Positions 49,301 through 61,300 of a stretch of 64,000 nt of DNA are shown piece after piece (positions within the stretch are counted from its first letter, which is position 1; each line of letters opens with the position of its first letter). Source of the stretch: Phoronis australis (taxonomy: Eukaryota; Phoronida; Phoronidae); the NCBI GenBank assembly GCA_002633005.1, contig NMRA01000004.1, positions 706,802 to 770,801 on the forward strand, written 5' to 3'. The position numbers and the translations under genes were made by a program. Below the pieces are notes generated by a model that was not told the origin of the DNA, made no database searches, and saw nothing but the letters and a program-made list of their open reading frames with translations.

Positions 49301-52300
49301 AATACTATATAAATCAGAATAAGATATGCCAACGTTAAACAGAAGCCTTCTGGCGTCTAATATTCTATAAGTTATCTAATACCAATCAAGAGTGTCCATT
49401 TTGCGGAGTCCTCGTTCACATTCAGCTGTACTGCGAGGAAGAGTCTTAATGCAGAGGTCCCGTTGTCGCAGAGCACTTGGTAGGTTGTCTACTCTAACCG
49501 TCTCATCCATTTCTACGAACTCACCCTTTCCTCTGATTGCCGTTATGGCAATCAGCCCAAATACGCCTGACTTCGTGCTCGCCATGTTTTATCCCGGATC
49601 CCCTCGGTTACGTTTTGGGGTCCAAGATGCCCAGAATAGAGCAAAATGACTGCTCATCATTGTCAAGTCACTCCATAACAGCTTTTTGAATAAATTCTCC
49701 AGGACGTACGGTCGCGTGCGCCGGAATATTCGGCAACAATGCTGTAGTCGGCGTAGCAGTGCATCGATACCGTAAGCCATTGTATCAAGACTACGCTCCA
49801 CTATACCATCAGTTACTGTGCGTAGGCGCTAGGTTAAGATGTAAAAAGAGGTTTGGCTGCGCCTACTCCTCACTGTACACTTACGGCGCGTAAGCGCTAC
49901 GTTTAAATGCCAAAAGGTGGTTGGCTGCGCCTACGTGCGCCTACGCACCACAACAGCACTGATCACACATGATCAGTGGCGAGGTGAGGGTCATAGAAGG
50001 GCAGCTGCTCTCCTGTGCGCCAGCAGAAGGGGGTGACCGAGAGGATCCCAGATGTGCCCCTGGGGGACCAAACAAGTGGAAACCGGAAGTGGAGGCGCCA
50101 AACAGATATCGAAAGGGGGGAGANCTACCGACCGGGGGTTCACGAAGGAGCCTTTGTGGACAGAGCGGGGCGCTGAGATGTCAACCGGCGATTGCGCACT
50201 GTTTGTCCCATTGTCCCATACGTCACTCCGCTTCCGAATTGCCCAGCCTCGGTTAGCGCTAGTACTAATAATAAATAACAACAACAGTAGTAATAATAAT
50301 TACAAGATGTAGTACTGTGCCCATAAAGGTGGTATACACTGTATAAATGACACAGTGAATGTAGAGGAAATTTTTGGACTTTCAGTATTTTAAAAAAGTA
50401 ATACCAGATAAAGACAAACTTTTAGACACTGCTTCACCGATAGCTACACTGAAGAATTCAGTCAAACAATCGTCTGCTCTTCAATGTCATGAGAATAAGA
50501 GGAATGTGTTGTTATCGAATGTAACTAGTCCTTCTAAATTGATGCAAAATGCATCGTCTATGGTTGCATGTTTCTGTTTCTTAAAAGGTCGGAGGATTAA
50601 AACCTGACTTACTTTTGCAAATAAACTGTAATCTGATGGAGCAGGATATGTCCACAAGACCTTTATCGTCCCTCACTCTTAGTGCGCAGCAATTTTCATG
50701 TTCATCGCCGTTAGGCTCACCCTGACGAAACTCTAAAGCAAACAAACACAAAATTGTGACAGCGAAGATGTAGAATTGAATTATCCACACATGACAGCTT
50801 AAGCCGGACACCACCGACTGCTGGCGCCTCCCCCGCCGTAACTGTGCCTAAATGGATACACAATAACAAAGACCTAGAGACAAATTTTTGCAAACAGGGG
50901 CTACGCTATGCACCAGGTTTGAGTCCCGCAGCCGCAACAACCTCACGAACGCAGCTAGTGTGATCACGAGCTTCGCTTGTAATGCATCACTGTCAGAATA
51001 TAGTCTGAAAGTATTTTTAGTTGTATTGTTTTGTTTTGTTTTGTTATTCTGTTTGATTGGCATGACCCCTGAGTTAAGCACAGTGATGATGTAATTTGTT
51101 TACTGCAGAATAGTATGGAACTTTCTAGAGGACTGAGGTCAGTACAATGATGATGTCATTTGTTTACTACAGTATAGTGAGGAACTTTCTAGGAGACTCT
51201 AGCATGACAGTGGTTAATGCAGTCTGGAATATTCTAGAGACTAGTATATGTTTGTAGAATGATTGGGTAGATTCAGGAAAGTTCTAGAATGTGCTTGAAT
51301 TGATGAAAAGTTCCAGAACAATGCATTAGGCTATAAATACACAAGCACGGGTTTGTGTTAGTCAGAATCACAGTTGAGTTGCAGTGAAGAGAATCAGCAG
51401 TTACAGCTATAGTCAATAGAGAGCCAGCTATAGAGACAGCAGGTTATTGAATCGACGAGTGTAACAGTTGCTGAACGTGTCTCAGAAGTTCATCACAAGT
51501 CAAGGCTTCGCAGCACTGGCTGGAGCATAAATATACATTACGTCGGACGTTTTGTTTGAGTAGGCTTGTGAACGTACGGTCGGGATTAATAAAGGATTAA
51601 CTCGAACCAGTCTTCAGTCAATCGTCGCACCGAAAGCTATTAGCACCGGTCTGTAACAACCTGCGCCCACCCACACACGGGGAAATACGTGACAATCACG
51701 TATTGAGATATCTCGCGAAGACTTGCGTGATCTTGAGTTTTCGCGAGTTATGTTGTCTACGGAACGGGCACCAGGTCCCTGATTTTACCATACTTTTCGT
51801 AAGGCGTTCTTTTTGCCAAGTTTGGCGAGACCATTGACGTTCACGTTAGCGAAATGTTTTCCGTGCATGCTGGCCACCTTATTTGGGAATACTAGTAAAA
51901 TAGTTTGCTGGTTCCGTGGCAGAAGTAGTGTATACTGCGATCTATCGCGGGTACCAGGTTAGCAAAACAAATTGCCGCTGAAGTGACTCAAATTTAAATT
52001 ATATTGCCTCAAGTGTCTCGCGAAGATCTAACAGGATAGATGGCGCTGGTCCACAATCGACAAAAGTACTAAAAACCGACCATTGCTATTCGGCAGAAAC
52101 CACAACAAATACGTGTTAAAGTTTTGCTGACAAACTGGAATTCCTAGTACTCAGATATTTGCCGACATGTGAACGTAAGAAAGGCCTTTGAGTAATATAA
52201 CGTCATGAATTTCTTACTAGAGTAAGTTAGACTTGAGTTGTCAGGGCGCTGGAAATATCCTTCTCTGTATTGGTCGTGAGCTCCCACGTGTGTCATATGC

Positions 52301-55300
52301 ATGCCCTGGAAAAAAAGAACTGTTGCTATCTAACAACTAATTATATATTAGTACAAATTTTGAGATAATCCGACACAAATCCGGTAATTTCTTAACCGCA
52401 AATTTCTACGAAAACACTCGATGTCAGTCACAATTGCAATGTAGTCTCATAAAAAATTGAAAACTGATTACTGGTCTAATCGGGGATTGAACGAGAACTA
52501 TAGACTGGTCATGGGGATTCTCTGCTCCACTGTGGAGATCAAGCGAACTCTGACGTGCTGAAAACAGGTGTAATGGCTACAGAGGCCTAGATGTCTGCCA
52601 CGGTAAGTCGCAGATCAGTTTAATTTATGAACATATTCAATTTTGTTCTAGTTATATTTTTTATTACAAAAATTGTATACAGTTAAAATGTCCCAAGCGT
52701 TTTTCATAGAACACCGTAACAAGAGCAACGAGGAAGATTGAAATGCACCCAAGACTGGACTGCAAGCGGCATGTTTCTGGGGCTGTTTATTGTTATCATA
52801 AAAATGGCGCAGAATACGTCCAATCCATCCAAAAATTGACAGGTGTCGTCGCTTCCCGAATAGAAAACTATTTAACAGATTTCATGAAAATCAATCGAGG
52901 AACCCTAAAAATACAGAGCCAAACGTGAAAACAAAAGTAGCCATAGGGAGGCGAAGCGGTAATTGGATAAGGTCAACTGTTGTCAAGTTAACAGTTATAC
53001 ACTCTCAAAATTTCTAAAAGATAATACAAGGGTTTGAGAGACACTGCCGCAGATGCAAAACAAATGTCACTAGGGGCACCACTCTGTGTGGACCATCTGA
53101 AACTCCACGTCAGCTCTGCTTTTGTCAGTAGAAACACAAATACCAACTTCTATGATTATCCCTTGAGCGCTTAGGCGGATGCAGAGGAAGATGACAAAAA
53201 AATCCAAAATAATAAAAACGACCACTATGTTACCCAAAATCCATCTCAAACTGGTACTATCGTCTTCTCAACGTAAAAACTGAAATTGTCACTATGGGAC
53301 AGAACGATATTCAGAACATCCAAAAGTGAGCAGCTGATGTCACATATAAAAGAAAACACCTGCAAAATTTCACGAAGATCCTGCAAAGAATTAAAGCCCA
53401 CAACCATGGACGCAAGAAAAGACAAAATCACTCTTAGAGGGCACCACAACAGTCAGAGCCAACCAAAAATCAAACCAGCCATGAACTTCTCATCAGGAAC
53501 ACGTCTGCGAAGTTTCATAATGATCTTTTCAGCGGTTTGGCGAACAAAGAGGCGGATGCCAAGAACGAACTCAAAACAAAAATAGCCATTAAGTAGCGCA
53601 GAATATCTCGAATCAGTTCGAAAGAAGCTACTTTAATGATACAACAGTAGCTTCTATTAAAATAGAAAGCTATATGCCAAATTGCACGAAAATGCATAAA
53701 CGAACTACGAAGTTACAGACGTGGAGTACAGCGGTTGTCGGATTGGTCTGAAACTCGTCATGATCCTTCCTAAGCTCCATGCGAACACATCTGCCAAATT
53801 TTAAAAGAAATGCTTAAGAAGATACAACCGCAGACGCAGAAACCAAAATCGCTACAAAGGGAACCAGAATAGTTGAACCCGTCTGAAAGTCAATGTCTGC
53901 CGTCGGAGTCAGTTCTCATTAGGATCACAGCTGCCAAGTTTCATGATGATCCTTAGAGTGGTTTGGCGGGTAGAGAAGTGGATGCCAAAACGGATTCGAA
54001 AATTAAAAAAAAATGTTATTGGGTGGGGTGGCGCAGAAAACGTCAAATCCGAAAATGGGAAGGCGTCGTCGACGCTTTCCTTAAAGAAGTCCGCAAGGCG
54101 AAAAACATACTAAATTGGAATATTCAGAGTGGTTCTCTGCCACTGAAACAGAGATCAGGCTGTTCGTCAGGCATTATTTTTGCTTGTTCGTAAAGATTTT
54201 GAATTTCTGCTGATGTCAAAGCATTTTTCAAATTTCAAAGAAAAACGATCTGTCAAATGCTCGTGACTCCCACAAGTCAAAGCACGACTCCTAAATTGGT
54301 AAGGCAAGACAAAGACCTAACGCATTTCCCTTATATGTAAAATGTGAAATTTGAGAAGAGGTAATGTACGTAAGTCCCAACTGTTTAGGTATCTCAGTAC
54401 TCAAATATAATGTAAAATGCACTTGAAGTTATTTTTGGAGAATTGCTTGCTTCACTGGCTTGCCTCACACTGTGCTGTCGACCTCAAGTTCGTAGTGCAA
54501 TCACACATGACAATCTAAAGTTAATATTAATCTTGTCAGTCAGCTGTTTGTCAAATGATTGTGAGCGCATGTGTCATCAGTGGTGGCTACAGAGTTTTTC
54601 GTTAGCGCGTTCTTTGTGATTTTTTCTAGAAAGGAAAGTGAATTACTCTGTAGTAGAAGTTGCGAGATGGTACTGGCGCCAGAAATTGTTTTTGAAATAT
54701 TTTTTGCGATACTTCGCATTCCATGCCTCTTTAATATAAACTGTTTTTGCCAAATTTCATGAAAATACATCAAGAAACTCCAAAGATACCGTAGCAAACG
54801 TAAAAAAATAATAGCAACTAGGGGGCAAAACAATAGTCGGATCTGTCCGAAACTCTTTATCATCTGTCGTCAGGTACACATCTGCTAAATCTCATTGACA
54901 TCCTGCAAGGAGTTTAGGGAATACAGCAGTGGACGCCCGACAACAGACACCGGGTGCGTCCAAACATTTATGTGTGGGCCCATTAAAACATAAGATAATC
55001 CGATGACTAAGTACGACAACACAAAAGCTCTTCGACACAATTTGGTAGATATTTTACCAGTTCGGTGGTTTTGGTTGACATCCAAATGAGTTCATCCTCG
55101 TTCTCTACAGTGGCCAAATTCATGTCGTTAGCTGCGCAGTGTTCTTGCGCTTCAGACCAGCCAAGAACTGGTGATCTCACGAACGCATAATGGTTGAGTC
55201 CGTTCTGGTAACGTACAAGTGACGCTGAAATACGAAAAAAGAACTTAATATTATTAAGTTTAATTGACTAGCCCAATGTGTTATCTCGGTAACCACATTC

Positions 55301-58300
55301 ATCAAGTTTTACTTTAGCAATAAGCACAGTTTGTCCAGTAAAAAAATAACGTATAAATGAAGTCTTGTGGTCATCTGAAGCAAGTTGGTCACTGCTAAAG
55401 TTTTTCTCTCGAACATTTCTACGTTGTAATGGCAGCACTGGAATTGATATTTAATCCGCAATTTTGCAATATGACGAAAAGAGCTCACTAAAGAGGATCA
55501 CATAATTCCACCATAGACACGCTTAGAAGTATAAGTTACTCTAGCGCACTGAGTTAAGATAAATCTTTAAAGTCCTCCGTGCACTTATTGAATCAGTCTT
55601 GAATGATTCCAGATATGAAGGAATACCTAGCAAATTCCTATTAACTACCCAGACGTTGACACGTAGGGAGGTTGGTGGGGACGTGCAGTCAATTAATTGA
55701 GTGGCAACTTTCGTCATCTCGTTATACTAGTACCTGGCCCTTTTAGGGAGCGTCGTGGCATAGTATTTTGGATTTGTTTTGTGACATTGTCTTGAGTAAG
55801 TAGGTAACTGGGATACTTCCAGGCATCGTCTTTGGTGGGCAAGCAAAAGTGGTAGTGGGATTCGGCGGCAAAATGATGGTGATTTAGAACATGATAGAGT
55901 CTTGGGGATGATAAGTCAATCGGTATTACTTTGGGTGTGAAAGTTTTTCTTTTCCAGTTGTCCATTTTCCCGGTTGCCCAAATACTGGGTACGTACCAAT
56001 TGCGTTGGTATGCATTTGGAATGTGCAACGGCAACCCCGTACCTCTTACAGGGAAGAGAAGCTCATTTTGGAATCCCAAATTCGTGGATTTCCAACGCGT
56101 AAAATTTAGACTCGCTCCCAGCGTGATTTTGTGTCAGTGAACAATCACATTTAATTTCATGAAGGGTCAACACCAATGATGTGATCCAAGACATTGGTAA
56201 TGAAAACTCGACTCTTACATTGCCCCTGGTTTTCTCTAATCCCCGGGATGAAAAAATTAAAACACATCACCCGCTTGTCATTGCACAATATCAACACCCT
56301 GTAATAAATTTCGTACTACATTATAGTTACTATAAAACTGATTTAAGTTTAATTATCAGATTTCAAAAACCTGATGGAATTTTGCCATGTGATGTTCTAC
56401 TACGTCATAGGAAGAATCCAGCAATGTTTCGGCTGGTAGTGGTTCACTCTAACACTGCCTTCTTCAACACTGGGTCAGTAGAATTACAGTCCTCTGTCGG
56501 TCTAATCTGTGTTCTGTGTCCGTCTCCACGTTGTCAGAATCTTATGATAACGAAATCTTTCCATCCACATACCGCGCATGATTCATCAAAGAAATGGCAC
56601 TTCAGCATTCCAACGTCAGTTAAGACGCAATTTCAGGCGAGTCAATAGTGAGCAACGGGGTGTGTTGAGCCTAATTAATGTACGAGTTATTTGTGACACA
56701 GTTTCAGTAATAAGCATCATCCTAACTGTTTACATTCCCTAGGCTCTCAAACAATGAACAGTTTGCAAGTAGATTGGAACACCGAATCAGAATTAGATTT
56801 TAACTCTACCTGAGTACTGTCGTGAAATTAATAAAGAAAAACACCGAAATATTTGAACATACTCACCATTACACGTAAGTTCTTTACCACTCCACGTGTT
56901 GTTATGTAAGCACCTTCGCGTCAAATTTCCCGCCACTTGGTGGTAACCTACCCGACAACTCATATGGACTTCATCTCCCAGTGTATTGCCAGTAAAAGAG
57001 ATCAGTTCGGTGACATTGGTCGCGTTTAAAGGCATACAATGCACTCCTGTCAAAAACACATGATATTAATTGGAATCACCAAAGGAAAAAGCCGTCGACG
57101 GTAACTACTCAGACCAGCCCTGGAAATACGATACTCTCTACCGTTTGTTGTCACGTTCGCCAAACAACAGGTATACGATCTGGGACGGAAAGTTGGTTAG
57201 GTATAGCCCATTGGTTAAATCGCAAGACGGTCGGAAGTCTGTCGCACGAAAGTTTGGAATCGAGTGGTTTATATAATGTTGTAAAGTTGCAATCGTAGCA
57301 GTCTTTATTTAGTCATTGCACGTGGTGTACAGCAAAATTGGTCAATAGCGCAGTACGGGCGGCGCATCATGACAGCTAATTAATTATTCACAAGTCAGCT
57401 GTTGCTCTTGCTGCTGCTGCTGCTCTTGCTGCTGCTGCAGCTGTTGCTGCTGCTGCTCCTTCTCCTTCTGTTGGTGCTCCTGTTGTTGCTGCTGCTGCTG
57501 CTTCTGCTGGTCATGCTGCTGCTACACGTCATGAACGCGACTCGGCCAAGCTATATCACAATATAATCATCAATAATCACACATCAAAAAATAATCGAAT
57601 ACTGGGACCATGTTGTTGAAACAGAACCCGCACTGAGAACAGGAAAACACTGGCTTTCGTAACTCCGCCAAGGTTAAACACAACACTTTTACACCCATAT
57701 GTAAATATACACTATAGGCAAGTCTACATCGGGTGTAAATGTAAATTTACATCTAGTTCGTATGGCGGGAAAAGAAAGGGAATATTTGCGCTCAGTACTC
57801 TATACATTTCGCAGCCAGTTTTACACAGGCAACGTTTGCTAGTAAAGAAACAATTGTCTTGAATCTGAGTAGCTCTTAGGCTGGGGTATCGACCACCACG
57901 GGATTGCTTTTGAAACTGTTTCGCAAACGGCAAGTATGGATATTCACTGTATTAAGAACTATCGACACTGGTGTCAAGACTGACATAAATAATGAAAATT
58001 TCAAAATAGAAGGGTGTGTTGAAAATTGTCAAATAGTAGATCCCCTTCTATTGGCCTCCTCATTTTGCCAAGTATTCCTTGAACGTATTACAAACGAATT
58101 AAACAATTCACCTGCCAGTTGGGACCCAAATCATAGTGAATGTGTGCAAGATTTGGTAACTGTACCTAAGATACTATAAAATCTATGACTGTACTGTTGG
58201 TAACCTGGCGGAGTAAGGACAGCAAATGTTTCCTGTTCTCAGAGCATACAGTCACAGCCGATCAATTGAAAGATCTGGCTGTACAAAAGTTCCACAACGC

Positions 58301-61300
58301 TATCACTTCAAAAAACAAATTTGAGATTTCCCAATTGCAGCGGTCTAGCATCGAAATATTTTTCGTGGTTTCTGATCCAACAAAATGGTTCCAGTATTCG
58401 ATTATTTTTGTTTTATGATTATTGATACTGATTATAAACTATATGTTATGTAAACACAAGATAACTTGTTCGTGTGGCGTTCATGGCTTGTTGGCTTTTA
58501 GAAATTCAGCGTTCAAAATGAACAGCAAACTTTTCCAAAGTGAATTGAAAAACTGATTTGTCCTGATGAAGTTATAAGTATGTCTCTTCGGCCACCTTCT
58601 GGCGGGACCCCCTATACAAACATAAGTGTCCCGTTCTTCGGGCGGGGCCCATATAAAAATTTAGTTCACCCCGCTCTTCGGGCAGACCCCTATATTAATA
58701 TGGACGACCCGCTCTTCGGACGCCTTCCAAGGAGCTTTTTATACTATTATAGTGGGCTCCATTTTGAGGCCCGAAATTAAATTTCTTGCTTATGTCAATA
58801 AGAATAAGTCATTTTAGATAATACGCTGTTGCTGTAAAAAACATTGTGTAAAAGATAAAAATCGTCTCCGAGGTTCAACACCTTATCAAGACGTGAAGTA
58901 GTCAAGTCATCGTCGGCTCCTAAGGTCGAACACGAGCAACTGATGTACCCCCATTTTCAAAAAAAGTAATTTCAATGCTTTAATGAATTTTAATGCCATA
59001 ATTTCCGAAAGCTCAGTGTAAGCAGTAATTCGGGTCAAAAATACCGCAGGAAGGTAATTTGTTCATAACGTTGTGGCGTTTTCCAAAGGTGCGCACGTTC
59101 ATCCTTCAGCTCTTCGGCATATATGTTGGATACAAGACCTAACCAACACTTACACTGCATCAGTGCTGTAGTGGGGCGTAGGAGCACGTAGGCGCAACCA
59201 ACCACCTTTTGGCATTTGAATGTAGCGCCCACACACCGTAAAGTTACGTTCAGTGCCCAAGGTGATACGCTGGGCTTTGGGCGCATACTTACCTCTAATT
59301 TTACCACTACAGCACTGCAGTTCATGATGGCCGACTTACTTTTGCAAATGAAGGATGTTCTTGCTACACAACTCAAATCAGCCAACGCCAACGTAAACGA
59401 AATGAGGAACCCGCAATTTTCCATTAAACCACCGTTTGGTTCACCCGTAGCAAAGTCTGAAACACAAAAATAAGCTAATTGGTTGATGAACCATAGGCGA
59501 ATTGGAGGACGGGAAGGGGTCCAGACCTCCTTCGACTAAATATAAAAACGGCTCCGGTACACAGCTATCAGGGCCATAATAAGGATTTGCTCCCTTAAAA
59601 CGAGGATACCGAAGACGTATATTCTGGGTGCTGTCGCATAGGGGCTTTTTCAGTTGAGAAAAATCACAAGAAATCAATTAATTCCAATAGGGAATCAAAT
59701 CGTTACCTAGTCACGGCTTATCAAATGTACGATTGAAGAAATCGTCTATATTTTAGGAGCGAGGTTTGCGAAATTCGAAGCAAAAAATCTGCCAATTGAT
59801 TAACAATAGTCGATTGTGATTATCTCTGTACATTACCAAAGGAGAAGCAACAATTGGTCGGACTTCAAAACCATTTGCCAGGACCTCAAAATCAGCTGCC
59901 CGGACTGCAAAAGACAACCCCCTGGTGTTCTAAGTTGGCAGTCGTACCTCAAAACGCGATGTCCGGTACATCTAAACCAGATGGCCGTACCCAAAAACTG
60001 GTTGGCCGGACCTAAATCGGGTTGGCCCGTGCTTAAACACAATGACCGAACAAATTGCCGATTTTGAACAAAACAAACAAAGGGGTACGAAAAACAAACA
60101 CGAGATGTCACTTGAATCCTTCGAGACATTCAAAGTGAATCTCTGAGGAAGACCGGCCGTCGTGTTTAATCACCGGCCATCTGGTTTATAACACCGGCTA
60201 TAGTGTTTTGGGTCCAGCCAACTAGTTTTTTGGGTGAGGCCATCGCGTTTTGAAGTCCGGACAACATATTTGATCACCGGACATTTGGTTTTACAGTCCA
60301 GCCGACTGGTTTTAAAGTCCGGGCAAGTGGTTTTGAAGTCCGACCAGTTGTTGATTACCCCGTGATTACGTGACTTAGGAGTCGCTGGTAATCATTACCG
60401 GAATATCCGACAAATGAAACGGAATTGTGAAATATAGTTTGCATTATGCGCTTATCCTTTTGCGATTGGCCAGTTAAAGGAATTCAGTCATTTACTGACT
60501 ATTGAAAAACACGCTTATGACACCCATTCTGAAATATAAATATATAAATAACTGTTTATCTCACCTTAAGAATAATAATGCATGAAGTGATCAGATTAAA
60601 TTTTACTGAATTTTTCTTAGGCTATTCACGAGATATGTTAAAGTCCTTTTGTGAGCAGAATTTGTACTTGGAAGGCCATGTGCTTTTATTTGTGTCATTA
60701 TATCATATGGAAAAGTTTCTTATGCAAATATGCTTTTAAGAAAACTTTTTGTCTGATGCCAAATACCTACAAGGCAACTACAGCCTGATGAAATACATTG
60801 TTCACTGTTTCCTGATATCATGTTAAGAATATGCAAACTCACAAGGGGACGAGTTCGAACGCTACAGCCGACTGTAATGAGAATTCGTCAGCGAATGAGG
60901 TGCCCTTCGCGCTTGTGTTCTTAAGTAATAGTTTACTGTACACGGGAGGTAAGTTCGAAATCATCCCCTACAAGTGAGTTTGCATATTTTTATACAACTG
61001 CAGCCTCTCCACGTTTCTACTTTCGACAGCGTTGTATCTACAACATAGAGGCCACGAGTACCAGACGATATTTTTTGCACAAAATGCTCTGACACTTACT
61101 GTAGTAAGTTACATCTGTCCCATCAGGTCGCTGGAAAAGTCCTTCAATATTTTGGTCGTGAAACCCCATCCATGGCCAATAGATACCCTAGAAATTAGTC
61201 AGTAAAAATACAATTATATTATCCGGTCACCAAAATCTCATCAGTCTATTAAATAACGCACGTAAACACGGCAAAGCACCCTACGAATTTCCGCAACAGT

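Noticed and set aside
55714-56115. Minus-strand frame of about 130 codons with protein-like look
   Set aside because: The opposite strand is also open over much of it. No ATG, no splice-bounded fit to the lectin gene and no recognised motif.
56181-56648. 155-codon plus-strand frame in a lectin intron
   Set aside because: It opens with GTG, has no suitable ATG and no recognisable domain. It may be a decayed element, but this is not supportable.
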